From: Sebastes aleutianus
Lineage: Eukaryota > Chordata > Actinopteri > Perciformes > Sebastidae
Assembly: GCA_916700875.1 (NCBI GenBank)
Contig: CAKAKS010000295.1
Location: 248,001 to 312,000 of the forward strand
Length of the DNA: 64,000 nucleotides
Direction of reading: 5' to 3'
Shown here: positions 22,135 through 35,489 of the stretch, piece after piece
How the letters are laid out: every line of letters starts with the position of its first letter
Position numbering within the stretch: the first letter of the stretch is position 1
Translations under genes and position numbers: made by a program
The notes under the pieces: generated by a model
Seen by the model: only the letters and a program-made list of their open reading frames with translations
What the model was told of the DNA's origin: nothing
Database searches by the model: none

Positions 22135-24504
22135 GAGGAAACAGTGAATATATCAATCAAAAAATAATTGTTATGGTAATTGGAATAAATTGTCAGGACA
22201 GCTTTTTTGTTGTATTTACTTTTGCCACATTCCCTGCATCTCTATTAAGCATTAATTGTGATTCTTCACCTGTCCACCAGGTGTCTCCAGACCCTCCTCA
22301 TCCTGGTCACCTGACTTCCACATCCTCCTGCACACCCATGTGTCTCATTCCCCAATCACCATGTCAGGAGAGTTAAGATGAATCCCTGCTGTCTCAGCCA
22401 ACGATCCACAGAGAAATCTTGAACTCATTTTAGGGTTAGGGTTAGTTACAACCACGTCACAATCACAGTTTTTGGGGGTGTGGGCTGGGAGGACCCATGC
22501 TGTCAACAATCCTTCTTCAAAAAATGGTTCTTGAGAAGCAAATGGTTCAGCCTTTCAGAAAGAACCCTTATTTCTAAGAGAGTAGCAGTAAAAAGACAGT
22601 TGAGCTTTAAACACCACTCTTTAATATAGTACGTCTTTGCTGGGATTGAAGGGATACAGAGCCTTGTTTTAAACAAAGGAGGAAGGGATCTACCAGCCGT
22701 CAGTCTGTCAGCGTCGCTGAACAAAGTTTCAGATGAAGCGATCTTTTAAAGTTGGTTCCCAGCGGTGCCGGCTGGTCTCTTGACTTTTCCCTTCCCTCTG
22801 GGTGGAACTGTGAAGAGACGCAGTGCCCCTCCCCTCCTCAAAAGGTGCCATGGAAGATTTACAACCTGTCCTCAGGCCTACACCCAAACACATGCAAGAT
22901 TCATCAGAGCCAACTGAACCTGGAGCCGCCGTGTACCCGAGTCGGCGCTCGCTGAATGGGACGAGACAAAGAAAAGGGGACGTGCGGCGAGGCCAGAGCT
23001 GTACACTGTGACCGTTTGGTGTGCACGGACACATACAAACACCATCCCATTGTCTCAAACACAATTGGCCACTAACACAACACAGAGTCAACCCTTTCAG
23101 AGGGAGCGTGTCGTGGGAGGACGACAGCAGCCTGCGTGCTGTGATTTGGAGACGACCCAGGCCTTGTTAGCCTGCAGACAGCGCTGCCGGCTGTGGACAA
23201 GCACTTCAATGAGCAACGCCTCTACGATGACGCTTACGCATCAGCTGGCTTCACAGGCGCTCGTAATCGCATAGATCATCTCTTCAGACAAGCAGGGGTT
23301 TTACCCTGAGGGGGGTCACATGGTGCCGTGCTATGTACAATTACTCCCCCGATGTTTGATGTATAGAGATGAGTCAACGTTCTAATGAGAGCAGACAATC
23401 ACAGCTTTATAGTTATAGTTGAACCGTTGCTAGCAGTCCCGGGGAAACCTCACATAAATTCAATTAAAGGTTTGCAATACTTTACTGTTGTCACTTGGGT
23501 ACGGCATTTAATGTACTGTAAGCATCAGTGATCCGTCGTGATAAGTTGCTAACGAAGGAACCGCTGGCAACATTTTCACAATAATTTATGGATCGCATCG
23601 AACTGAAATTGGAGAAGAGGCAGCGGGGACTCTAAAGCTTGAAACATACAGTGGGAAATCACATTTAATGTCGATAAGACGAGGTGAAGATGTTGCCGAA
23701 GTTGAAATGTCCCACTTTGAATCAATTTATTCAGTGTGTTATACTGTTTTAAAATGTTAAATCAGGCAAAAACAGAGTTCTTCTGTCAGCATTTGGTTAC
23801 AAATCTGGTTAGAATTCCCACAGAGAGTGTAGCGTTGAGGATTCTCTAACAAATCCAGAGCAGCCGACGTGACGCACAACTATTTATAGCACCTGTATCA
23901 TCATTAATACACCTCATGTAAATGATTCAAGATGTAGTTAATGGCAGTCACATCAAAAACAGACTTTACAAAAAAAGCTTCTCGACAAACGCACGGTTGA
24001 CATGAAAAGAACAAACATGAGGAAATGAAATTAATGGGGAAAAAACTGAGCAGACAGAAGTACTTCGTCAAAATTAAGTTGAAAACTGCTCCCAGCTGTC
24101 TGAGCACTGAGGAACGTTAGACGGCTCTCGCTAACAGCTTCTGACTACAGGCCCCCTTTTTATGCTGTGCGATTTTTCGGGGCCGTCTGAGATTAAAGTT
24201 GACAATCGTGAGAGAAAACGTGGTGAAATCTTTGGTCATCAGTCGGGGAAAACTGACTGGTCTCAGATCTCACCGTGAGACACCGACAGCCGAAGTAGAG
24301 CTTTTGATGACGATGACAAGCCTGAAGCGAAATCAGAAATTTAGGAGCAAATTCTCACAGTGTGACTGCTGATACGACCCACGACTGCAAACCAGCCAAT
24401 CAGGAGATGAAAGACATGAAACATACTGGCTGGCGCTGCATTTTGTGAGCACCGTTTTTGAAATATTCACTGTGCTCCTCTGTAATTTAACTCATCATTC
24501 CGGA
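22135..24504. other. pudp intron 3; no gene recognised
   Basis: Holds a short telomere-like run TTAGGGTTAGGGTTAG at 22433-22448. Frames at 22729-23274 on either strand lack known domains. Otherwise nothing recognised. Confidence 0.4.
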
Positions 24505-24744
24505 TAGGGATGCACCGATACCCGATACTGTGCTCATGAACTCGTACTCACAAAACAGCTCCGATACAACGGCACCGATACCACTTTACAGCAGCGTGAC
24601 GTTAACCTCTCCGGCTGTTAACGAGGGTCTTTTGGCATGGAGAAGTACTCGTATTGGTACTCGTATTGGTACTCGGTATCGGCAAGTACTCAAATATAAG
24701 TACCTGTACTCGGTCTGAAAAAAAGTGGTATTGGTGCATCCCTA
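24505..24744. mobile_element. hAT-type MITE, GATGCACCGATAC family, copy 3 (full length)
   Basis: 240 bp with termini TAGGGATGCACCGATACC and GGTATTGGTGCATCCCTA. Flanking 8-mers ATTCCGGA (24497-24504) and ATTCTGGA (24745-24752) match at 7 of 8 positions, the 8-bp duplication expected of hAT elements. No coding capacity. Confidence 0.85.
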
Positions 24745-24773
24745 ATTCTGGACAATATTTTAACCAAGGGAAT

Positions 24774-25330
24774 AGGGGTGTCAATAGAACCGATACTTTG
24801 GTACCAAATCGATGCCAAAATTCTTAAAACGGTACTCGTTTTTCTACAGTACCACAGGTACCGAGACGAACTGCATCCCGTTGTCCCGGGAACGATGTTT
24901 GGGATGAAGTAAACTCACTATTTTTATCCCTGATCATGCTACATTGTGAACAACAAATATGTCTTGAAATCGGCAGGACGAGCGCCAGTTGACGGGAGCT
25001 GCCATCCAGTACTCTATTCAGTCAAAATGAGTGTAGGCCTGAGGAGAGGTTGTTTGGATGTCGAAGGTAAAATTCTAACGTTATCATGATGCGTTCAAAT
25101 GTAGTCTTGTAGAATTAAGTTTTTGGTGAGAAACTTGAATAAATCCAGTTGTTTGAAGGAGGTGTTTTCACAGCAATATAAAATAGATAATGGAGAGAGA
25201 ATTATGACTTTATAGCAAAAACCAAACGGTAACAGAGGGGTGTATGTTGAAGTCAATGGGATTTATTGTTGTTTTTTTACCGTGGTATCGAATTGGTATT
25301 GGTATGGACTATTACATTTTTGATATCGCG
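24774..25330. repeat. possible dispersed repeat, GGGGTGTCAATAGAACCGATAC type
   Basis: Starts AGGGGTGTCAATAGAACCGA with GGTACCAAATCGATGCC, and near its far end has GTGGTATCGAATTGGTATTG, roughly an inverse of its beginning. The pattern suggests a degenerate TIR element. No second copy lies in the window to confirm limits. Confidence 0.4.
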
Positions 25331-26825
25331 ACTTCTCTACAAGGGAAATTACAGTATATGGTCTGTAATAGACGTGGACGTTCAGCAGGACAAAGTCAAA
25401 AGAGAAAGACAAAAGCCTCCAGAGGTTGGCGCCGGAGAGTTGAAGGGCAGGCGCAGAGGGAGGAACGCGAGGCAAAGATACAGTGCGAGGTGAATTTGAG
25501 TCAAAAAATCCTACTGAGCCATAACTCATTCAAGTCTTAAACTGACAAGAAACAACATATCGATATCACCCAGTGTGACTTACACCTCCCAGAAATATCA
25601 TTATTTCCAGATAAACGTCCATTAATCTGCTTGCACTTCAGAACTAGCTTGAGAATCATCTCATTTTAAGTTTTCTTCAGTGTCAAAGTAACCCGATGAT
25701 AGTTGTCCGTACATCCATGTGGTATACTGTAAATGCTAGTCGCTCGTTCGGCAAACTTTTATTGGTGCCAATTTGAATGTCAAATAAAGGCTAAAAATGG
25801 GGCTTAAAAGACAACACCAATATTAGCTGACATTACAACAGCCCGTTTGTTCCCAAATAGGCCTGATCTGTATGTTGGTGTCAGCGTGCAAAACCATTTT
25901 TCGACTTAATCCATTTTTACAGAAAAAGTAAAATTTGCCACAATAAATAAAAAGAAAAGAAACAAAGTAAGACAAGCAGTTCCTCCCTTCAGAGATCGAC
26001 TTTAAAATACAAGGATGTCAGGGTTAACCCTAACCTTAAACCTTGCAGATGTGAAATCTAAATGAACGTTAAAATCACTCCACCTCCCCTAAACAAATAC
26101 AAACTAAAGGAGCTTCACAGACAAAAGTCTGTCCTTGTGCTTAGAATTTAAAACACAATGTCGAGAGCAGAAGCATTTCCAATGGATTCTACCATCAACA
26201 GAACGATCCGCCCTGGATGACTTTGCTCAACTTGGAGACTTTGCCAGCATGTGACCCTGAGGTGAAGGCAACGTGTCAGCTGCATGTCTGACAATGTCTT
26301 TAATAGTGTCTTAATGAACACTAATTCATGCTTAATGGCCTTTTGACCCCTTGTACCAATGATGCGATGGAGAGAAAGAAGCTATTTTAGCAGCTATCCG
26401 TGTGAGGTGGATACCTTTAGAGTAACTTTTGGCTATTGGCAGAGTTTGCTGCGTTTTCCTCCGTCAGCCAGTTTTGTAGTTCCACATTTGGCTCCTGGCT
26501 CCAGAGTCTGTTAACCAGTTTGGGCGGACTGGGATTCAGTTCAAGACGTGGTGGACTGTTTGATGCAGCTGCCATGTTTTTCATCTCTTTGACATCTGCA
26601 CATAAACACCCAGTGGAGATGCCTTTGGAGTTGCAGCTTGCAGATAACATTCGGGGGGGAAAGTATTGAACATTTCAGTTGCTGAATTTAATTCTTAAAA
26701 GGTATAGTCACTGGTTTTATTATAGTGCACAACAGTGACCCCAACTACCCCAATCTCCTTCCAGCTCACTGTTAATGATAGACAGCTGAACACAGTTAAC
26801 ACTCCTCTGATTGATTACACCTAAT
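25331..26825. other. pudp intron 3; no gene recognised
   Basis: No exon, motif or repeat recognised. Overlapping frames at 26417-26669 on both strands are uninformative. Confidence 0.4.
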
Positions 26826-27875
26826 TAGGGGTGTAACGATACGATACGTATCACTTTCCATGGTTCCCATATGATTCAAGGATGATATTTGGCACATCTA
26901 GAGCGATACGATACAATTCAATGTCTTGAAATCAATATAGTAACCTTTTTTTTGCCCAAAAAAAGGAAAGGAAAGATTGCTCGTGCTGCTGTTGTATTTT
27001 ATCTGGGCTTTGCATATAAGGACATCTCCCCTCTTTGCAAAAGCCAAAATGTTTCCACATGCTGGACCTTGAAAATCTCTGGCTTATCCGTCTCTTCCTC
27101 ACCATCAGCCTGCTTCGTTTTGTTGTCGTCTTTCTGAGATTGGCGCTGTCATTCAATGTTCGATATATTTGACATAAAAAAAACATACTGTATGTATGGT
27201 AAATTCCAATGTTTGAATTACACTGTAGCTTCTAGAAGAACACATCATGATAACGTTGTGATTTATCTTTGCTCGATGGTCATTTTTACTGAGCAGAGCA
27301 TTAACGCCTCATAATAATAACTCAATGGCACCTCCGTTAACGTTAGAGACTCCGTTATTTAACCCAGCAGGACTGAGCTGCTCACCGACTGCTGATAGGT
27401 ATCGGTACTAACTCTCCTTCTCTCCGCCGTGTCTCCGGTCCCAAACAAACTGAAACAAGACACCGCGTGCGTATGTCGTTACGTCATTGTGAACGCGTAA
27501 CTGTCGGAAAGCATCAATACAGAGGAATCAGTAGACACGGAGGCATGAGATGTCGTTTCTCTATCCCCATCCCCAGCGTTTTCCCTGCCTGCTGAAGCGG
27601 CGGATGACCTGACAATTTTATTCGCAACTGCTGACAATTTACCCGCATTTGCCGGTCGGCGGCTGCTAATTTCAGATCCTGCATATAACATTTGTCGTGC
27701 TTAAATACAAGGTGAAAAATTCGTAGTATTGATACAATAAATTATTTACCTTGCAAATCAATTTTAGATCGATATAAATCCCCTGTGAAGAACAACTTGC
27801 CGAGTACCTATCGATGTAGTTGGATTGTAGGAATATAAATCGATGCAGTAGATGAATCCCCTACACTTATTTAAT
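26826..27875. mobile_element. probable TIR element, AGGGGTGTAACGATAC family, copy 1
   Basis: Begins TAGGGGTGTAACGATACGAT and ends near GATGAATCCCCTACAC, an imperfect inverse. The segment 27690-27850 (GATCGATATAAATCCCCTGTG, CTATCGATGTAGTTGGAT) is homologous in reverse to 44335-44520. Superfamily not settled, since no clear target duplication was found. No intact transposase frame. Confidence 0.55.
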
Positions 27876-29429
27876 ATTTATACTTTTTGTACTTTCTCTT
27901 TGTTAGATATATCTGTGTCCTTTTGCTTCTGATGTGATTATACTGCATTGGATATGCCAACTTCCATCCTTGGATCTATTATCCAACAGATTTGAAATCC
28001 TGCTCAACTAATGCACCCCTCTTTTTAGGTCGACTATATATTTGTTTGTCAGTTTGCCGTCCTCGAAACTGAGAAGCCCCCGATTGCTGCATGCTTCTGG
28101 AAGATGTGAAGATAAACCTTTCCAACATAATATATGTGTCGTCCAAGTGGCAGTTCTCTCGTGTTACTGCTGTACAATGCATTTCTCAAACAGGCTGGGA
28201 TATTTGCGTAATCTACAGGAATAAAGAGGGGATATTACATGCCTCATGAAACACAGAATACATCCCCTTCCCGGTCTCGTATGATTGCGGTGTGTACAAG
28301 GATCATGTGCTTTACTCAGGGATGCTGCTTCTCCTGTTCCCAGGAGAGCCATGAAAGGAAGACATATAAGACAACAGCGGCAATAAAACACGGCTGTTAT
28401 TACAGGCGAGATGCGCCGGCGCGTTCTACGTATGTGTCAAACACACATATGACATGTGAGATTAAGGGGAGTTGCATGTGTGTGTTTGTGTCCGGCGCGC
28501 AGCGGCCGGTGAGTAAGCGACAGTGACAGATCGGCCACTGCATCTTCTAAATGATCCCGGAGCCTGCGGGGCAGCCGGAGCCAGGGATGTGGAACATTTC
28601 CTCATCTCTGTTGTGGAGAGTGGAAATAAAGCTGATGGACAGACCCTAAGTAGAAGTGTGCATGTGTGCGAGTGTGTTAGCATTGGTGTGCCAAAAGGTC
28701 ACACATACAGCCTGATTGGTTCAAGGTTGTTTCTGAGGCCTTTCCCTCCCCAAGGCCAAGTCCCGACTGGCTGGGTAAACAACACACTGATGTCAGATAG
28801 ATGTCGGGAGGAAAATGCTATTAAACTAGGTGTGGGCGATAAATATACTCCATGTATTGCGGCTTATTCTACGTGGGATGCAGTAAATCTCTACATCGCT
28901 GACATCGAGTACAAATATTAATTATCAAGTCGGTTTTTTTTTTAAGCCGCCGGCGCGAGACTCGCTCTGGCGTTTTGCTCTCTTCCTCTCGCAGACACAC
29001 TCTCTCCTGGGTGTGTGTGGCGTACAGTGATATGGGGTGTGTGTTTTTTGTATCTGGAGGGAACAGAGGAGCCTGGAGAGAGCGGAGGAGAGAAGCGCCA
29101 AAGTGGGTTTTATACGTGTTGAGGTCGGAAAAGGTGATGGAAGACGGACGCCTCCGCTTTCCAAAAAGATGGTCAAACTAACCCTCACGTTGTGTTGCGG
29201 TACGTGTATCTACTAGGGCATTACGGTAAGAGCGTGTAAGAACTGAATAAAAGTGAAGTGAACTCCATGGATCTTTGTTTTGACTTTGTTTAGCTTAGTC
29301 AGTGAGGCTTACTAGATGGTCAAACACTTCAGGAAGTCTAGAACAAGCTGGCTCTGTGGTCAGCATGGAGCTCGACTCCCTGGTGACGGTATTATTCTGC
29401 ACTTTAGTCTATTTAAAAAAAAAAAAAAA
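27876..29429. other. pudp intron 3; no gene recognised
   Basis: No exon or repeat family recognised. Open frames at 28042-28921 lack domain signatures. Confidence 0.4.
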
Positions 29430-29757
29430 CTCTCTACCTCAGTTCTTATCCTGCATTATATTCCATATTTGACATTTCCTAATCCCCTGGTCTCTATATC
29501 TTCTATATTTTATTATCCAGCACTCTGTCACTTTTTGCACTACATTCACATTTTTTAATAGTCCCGTATCTCAGTTGTTACTCTGCACTATATTCATTTT
29601 TAACAGTTTTCATCATCCTTTTTATATCTGGTATATTTTTTATACTTTGTACTACTTACTTGTGCCTTTTTTACTAACATGTTTTGCACTATGGAACTGT
29701 GATGCTGGAAACTTGAATTTCCCTCGGGATCAATAAAGTTACTATCCATCTATCTTA
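29430..29757 (+). mobile_element. LINE 3' tail
   Basis: Ends AATTTCCCTCGGGATCAATA, AAGTTACTATCCATCTATCT, the kind of 3' terminus with short tandem tail that closes many fish L2/Rex-like LINEs. The preceding 250 bp are the T-rich UTR with repeated TGCACTAYATTC phrases. No ORF2 sequence remains. Confidence 0.65.
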
Positions 29758-31249
29758 CTGCTAAATTACCGCAACTTCATCATCATCGTCCTTGCAGCGC
29801 GCAGGTTTTGGTTGCTTAGTAACGGCAGGCGCAATATTAGAGCAACCTCCCAAGCACATTGGGTAAAAGGATGAAAGCGGCACGGTTGGCGTTTTCCATG
29901 AGTTTCAAATGCAGCATGTGAACAGCCCCTTATTTCCTCATCAGTTCCAATCCACTCAGTACGTCCGTGCATCGCCCCTGTTGGTGCAGACCAGTTCTGG
30001 AACAGGTCTATGTTGGTACCACACCTGGCAACCTCACAAGAAGAAGATAGTATTATGGTCTAATGTATTTGAGCATGGATGCCATTACTTCAAGTTCAAA
30101 TTATATTAGTGCAGCAGAATGGAAATGTTTGTTAAGATGATAGTTCTTTTCTTTTGTTGCAATCAAAAGGAGTCAATCAAAGGAGCTATCTAAAGTTGAA
30201 TCTGTATGCTGTTTGGAGTCGACTGGTATGACTTTCAGTTTCAAAAAAGGCTCTTTTGTGAAGCGCAGCTTGACATGTTTGCTGACTGACACAATGCATT
30301 CGCAACAGAGGCGGCTATTACCGCGGCGCGTTTTCATTAGGAGATAACTTACCGCTGTGCCGAGTGTCAAGAGATTGCAATTGGCTCAAAGAAAAGCCCG
30401 TGGACAGCCCAAGGACTTAATCAAAAAAATCACCATTGAGCCAAAATGAGTGTCTGCAAATCTCAGAGCCACCCTGCCCTCCCTCCGCTTCGCTAGTGAT
30501 CAGAGGAGGACCCTGCAGCAGGCTTAACTCACACATTTGAAGTGTGTGATGATAAAGCATCCAGCTAGGAAAATACAAACAGGGAAGAGGGATGGAGCTA
30601 CACTAGATAGGAGGAATGGACTAAGTGGTTTTAATTCAACTTGGCCATCACTGCACTTTAAACCACTCACTGACCCATAATATTTTGTCACTGTTTATTC
30701 CAAAAGCTTACCATCTTGAATATTTTAGAGAGCAGCCTCTCAGCCTGAGCACCGTTTCAAACCTCTCTACGGAAACCTTTCACAGCTTCTCTCTCTCTCT
30801 CTCACAACAGATGCATCTGATCTACGAGTGGCCCTGGCCATGTGGCACGATCAAGCCTCATAGTGGAGAGAAATGAAATAGACAAAGTGATGAGTGATTG
30901 GCTGAAGGCCCGCAAACTGCAGCTTGGAAATAGTGAGTTTATTTCCTTCATATCGGAGAGATTCATTATTATGTGAATCCTTGTAAACCCCTGATAGTTT
31001 CTGAGGGATGAAAGCCAATAAAGGTACGGGGGTGGGGCAGGTCCTGGATCATAGTTGCCGTGTTGTTGCAGCATCATTATCCGCACATCCAAAGCTCCCG
31101 CGGCCGAAAGGGAATTCACTGGCTCTATCCGCCCTGTGTGAGAACCTTTTGTTTCTCTCCCTCATTTCTCAGTGAAAGTTTTAATCTTAATCCACCGCTC
31201 CTCCACCAAACTGTGTGGTTTAAAAACAGTTTGTAATAAAAGTGTTATA
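29758..31249. other. pudp intron 3; no gene recognised
   Basis: Short CT run at 30788-30802. No exon or repeat recognised. Confidence 0.4.
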
Positions 31250-31575
31250 TTAGATATGGGTATGGGATAAAGGTTGATATTGCCTATCAAAGTTAATGCG
31301 TTGATGCAAATTTGTTTTAACGCCACTGATTTTTTTAACGCAATTTTACGATTGTAGCGGGCTTAGTTTTAAAGCTAGAGTGAAGATACTGGTATCATAT
31401 GAAACTAAAAAACCCAATTAATCCATTGGTACCAATCATGTCATACTAGCTTGACGCAAAGGAGGTTAAATAACGCTCCAAACTTACACTAAATTTCGGC
31501 GACGAAAAACTGGCATGGCCATTTTCAAAGGGGTCCCTTGACCTCTGACCTCCAGATATGGGAATGTGTGAGGGT
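31250..31575. repeat. dispersed repeat, AAGGGGTCCCTTGACCTCTG family, copy 1
   Basis: Contains GTTTTAACGCCACTGATTTT, TATCATATGAAACTAAAAAA and AAGGGGTCCCTTGACCTCTG. The last two thirds are homologous, inverted, to 53880-54380. Not coding; family name unknown. Confidence 0.65.
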
Positions 31576-31579
31576 TTTT

Positions 31580-31745
31580 TGTCCAAAAATCGTAAATGTC
31601 CGAAAAAGTTTGAAAATGTCCAAAAAATTTATGAAAATTGTCCAAAAAAATTCTGAAAAAAAGTCTGAAAATGTCCGAAAAAAGTCTGAAACAAGTCAAA
31701 AAAATGTCTGAAAAAAGTCTGAAAAAATGTCAGGAAAAAAGATTT
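31580..31745. repeat. short degenerate tandem repeat, GTCYGAAAAAA units
   Basis: Roughly 15-25 bp imperfect units of GTCTGAAAAAATGTCCGAAA type between two dispersed elements. Minus-strand frame 31484-31699 is an artefact of it. Confidence 0.65.
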
Positions 31746-31950
31746 TTAAAAAAAGCCCGTGATTTGCATTAAGTAGACTAGCCCTCAACTTTATGCAAAT
31801 GGAGAATGGCCGTCGTGACGCTCTGTCTCTCGAATCGCGCCGCCACGCTACCAGAATGCATTGCACGACTGCTTACATAGACAATGAATGGGAAGCGTGG
31901 AAAGGACGGATCCTGTGGACACGTACCATAGCAGGGTCGCAGGTTTAAAC
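31746..31950. mobile_element. partial TGGTACGTGTCCA-family element next to a SINE head fragment
   Basis: Inverted relative to 17061: runs from about 31800 (GTGACGCTCTGTCTCTCGAA) to its terminus TGGACACGTACCA at 31915-31927. It is followed directly by GCAGGGTCGCAGGTTTAAAC, a decayed SINE head (B-box region). The other terminus is lost. Confidence 0.65.
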
Positions 31951-33404
31951 CTCTGATTCTCTACAGAGAAAGGTTCTTATTGGTTTATAAGGCACTTCAG
32001 AGGTTGTACTCTATCTCATGTCGGGGCGGGAATAAGGGAGGCCTAAATTAGGAGCTGAAAAAAGAAGGTCTGTGTAGGGTGAGCCTGACCAACAAGACTG
32101 GTAGGTGTTTCCCTGGAAAAAAAATCCTCTGATATACAGAGCATGATCTATTTGAAGTTTCTGGTTTGTTTGATACAAAGAGAAGAAGATCTGGGTAGTT
32201 GAAAGGAGAGGTGAATAAAAAAAACAAAGAAGCAAATCAAGTGATGCCGAGCCAGAGGAGAACCGAGCTCTGTTGTTTTACATAACAGTCTTTATTCAGC
32301 TGCTGATGATTTATTTAGGCTTGTGACATTAGTCCAGCTGGGACGAGACAACAGAGGGAAGGACTGACTCCAAAACAGACATAAGATATATATCTAAGGT
32401 AGAAAAATAAAGAGCCACATATATGGTTCCTTTATATGCTGATCAAAATTACTGCATGTACTACTGGCGTGATGCTTTCAGCTTCAATAATACGGACTTC
32501 CAACAAAATGAGTGAACGTTGTTGATGGATCGCTGCGTAAAGTGGGCCTGGAGTGGGTTTAAGACTGTTACAATCCAGCAGGCACTCCTTCTGAAGCATA
32601 CTGAGGAATAGTACTAAATGTGTACTGTGTGAGAACCAGGATGGAATCTATTAAATTATCCAAGGCTGTCCAAGACATTTACCAGCAGGGTGTGCAGGAC
32701 CAGAGCTTCCCGTCAATGGGGCACAGATGTCCGTTGCTTTGAAGGGAGAGAACGACTGACACGTCAGGTCAAAACGCAAAGAATTTTCCTCTCAGAAAAA
32801 ACTGGGTAAGGAGAAAATGATTGGAAACGTAGGCAGACTTATTTGACAAGAGTGATGCAGATCCAGGCCACCGAAAATTTTCCAGATTCTACCTTGTAGA
32901 CCGGACCCCTGAGAGGTGGGTAGGAGCGCTGCCAAGGCTCTGGTGTGTCAAGACATGTCCCCAAACACTGAGAGGCACCCATATCCAGACCAGTGTCACC
33001 GATGAACAACGCTTTAGAGGGGCAAATATGGATGACAGGTTAATTTGCCCAACTTTCTCTCTGCCATGGAAATCATGGGAATCATCATTGATGGCACTGG
33101 TATTCTGACCCAATCACCACCTTGGAGGGACAAACGTGGAGGATGCATTGGCAGCCCGTGGGTATCTGGTAAGAGCGCCAGGCTTGGAAGCAAAAAAAGA
33201 GACGTCTGTAAATCGAACACTCTAATAGTCCTCATTTAAATCCTTAGGTCTTAAAAGCTCTAAAATGCACTAATAGCTGAATCCAGAGTTATTTCCCTTC
33301 CTCCGTTCATGTGAATGAGACCCAGACCGAGGCTGGAGCGAGGGCTGGGAGGCGGGGTTAAACGAAAACCCTACTGCACCTGCTCTATGGGCCCAATGGA
33401 TGAG
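31951..33404. other. pudp intron 3; no gene recognised
   Basis: Frames at 32889-33239 on both strands overlap and have no known domain or conserved motif. Confidence 0.4.
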
Positions 33405-33870
33405 GAAGATCGGCGGTTGATTCGAGTACTTTATACGGAAGATCGGAGGTTGATTCGGGTACTTTAAGCGGAAGATCGGCAGATGATTCGAGTACTTTAT
33501 ACGGAAGATCGGCGGATGATCCGGGTACTTTATGCGGAAGATCGCCGGATGATTGGGGTACTTTATGCGGACGATCGCCGGATGATTGGGGTACTTTATA
33601 TGGAAGATCGCCGGATGATTGGGGTACTTTATGCGGAAGATCGCCGGATGATTGGGGTACTTTATGCGGAAGATCGGCAGATGATTGGGGTACTTTATGC
33701 GGATGATCAGAGGATGATTCGGGTACTTTATGCGGAAGATCGGCAGGTATTTCGGGTACTTTATGCGGAAGATTGCCGGATGATTCAGGTACTTTATGCG
33801 GCAGATCCGCGGATGATTCGGGTACTTTATGCGGAAGATCGACGGATGATCCGGGTACTTTATGACTCGG
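33405..33870. repeat. 33-bp minisatellite
   Basis: About 14 copies of a 33-bp unit with GGTACTTTATGCGGAAGATC and GCCGGATGATTCG. As 33 is divisible by three and the unit lacks stops, an 11-residue repeat (HKVPQSSGDLP on minus, MIGVLYAEDRR on plus) stays open for 167-219 codons. These frames should not be called genes. Confidence 0.93.
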
Positions 33871-35489
33871 CAGTCGAGCCATTTTGGCTTCTTGCGCCAC
33901 TGAGACACTCTCCAGTTCTTTTTATACATCCATGGAATCTGGTTAAAGAGGCTCCACTGTGTCTAGCTAGGACCCACAGTTGTTGAAAGGCACTATCCAC
34001 ACCAGTGGCACCAAAACTTGCAGTGGAGGACACTTCGCTTTCACACGGCGCGTCTACACCGGAGGCGCTTCAGCCACGTTTTTCAGTCGTCCGTCACACA
34101 TGGACAGCTGTCTACCAGACCAGTGCCACCACAGCCGTGGAGGAGTGAACTGAGAGGACTCTCAGGGACATCATGGCTGAGTAGACTCAGCAGAACGTGG
34201 AACATATTCTATACACAGCAGCAAAAGGTATAGTGTGATCTCTGGGAAGTGCAGTTGCGAAACGATCAATGAGCACTTAGCATCTAAAGTGACTTCAACC
34301 ACTTAACATTTACTTACATTTAACATTCTCACATAAAAACCTCTATTCAGCGATATGCATTTGGAAATCTGTGGGCTGGTGTGTGTTTGATGAAGGTATA
34401 AGGGGTGAATACAGCGAGCTTTGTCAGAGCTGTAATGGGCCAATTTAATGTTCAGATAGAAAAGTTCATGTCCTAATTGTACCTGATTTGAATATCTGGA
34501 TTATAAAGCCTGCCCCAGGTGTAACGCCTTGTATGATTAATGGCAAGGGGAAGAACTAGTTATCTCTGGCTCTCTCCCTCCCTATCAGTGTGGGCATGAA
34601 CTAGCTCACTTTCATGTTTCATTAATCTTATTCAGGCTGCTGAGCACACCTTTGGTAAAATCTCCTGTCTCATCAACACTGTTACATTGGAGTTGTGAAA
34701 AATGTCTTTTCTCTCCATGGAAAAGGAGAGCAGTGCTTTTTCTTTCACTTTTGGTCAGCTCAGACTGCAGCATCGACACCACATTACTCACCCGTGAGGC
34801 CGCATGAGCGGTGTTCACAGTGAGGGACCGCCGCTGGCGTTCGGAATATCACATCAAATCACATATATTAATACATTTGCTCGGCTGCAGGGGGGACGTT
34901 TTCATGAAATCATTGTGAATAGAACACACTACGGTAACTCTTCATACGTTGCATCACTTCAACAGTCATGTGTTAAAAGAATATTTACCATGTGTGTTCA
35001 AAATGTACCTTAAAGGGAGATTTGTCAAATATTTAACACACACGAGTCCATGCCTCGACGGGTCAGGGCTGTTTTGGCGGCAAAAGGGGGACCTACTAAA
35101 TATTAGGCAGATGGTCATAATGTTATGGCTGATCGGTGTATGCGCTCCTGCCGCAATTGGCAGAAGTTGTCACTCCAGGTGTCTCCCCATTGCAGATGGC
35201 TAGCCGTCTCTGGATATCTGTCTACGAGAGAAAAGGACTCCGTAGACTGATCCGCGCACTCGGTTTGTGTTTGTTAACGAGGTATTATCTGGCAGCGAGA
35301 GGTGAAGCCGACAGCACTTGTTCAGTCAGGTAGCCAACGCTAGCTATAGCCAGCGGTCTGTGGATACCAGCCCGGATGTAAAGAAACACAAACAGCAGAA
35401 ACAGATGATTTAGTGTGCAGATCTTTCTGATGAAAGTGGATGTCTCTGGTACTGACAGTCCGTATCTGTATGGGATATAACCCATATAC
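33871..35489. other. pudp intron 3; no gene recognised
   Basis: At 35101-35141, TAGGCAGATGGTCATAATGT and ATGGCTGATCGGTGTAT are phrases I recognise as repetitive in fish, so a small DNA-element fragment is likely. No exon seen. Confidence 0.4.

Noticed and set aside
22433..22448. TTAGGG repeats as an interstitial telomere
   Set aside because: Only about two and a half units, too short to mean more than chance.
32889..33239. Opposed frames of about 64-74 codons as a gene fragment
   Set aside because: No recognised motif on either strand and no support from flanking splice sites.
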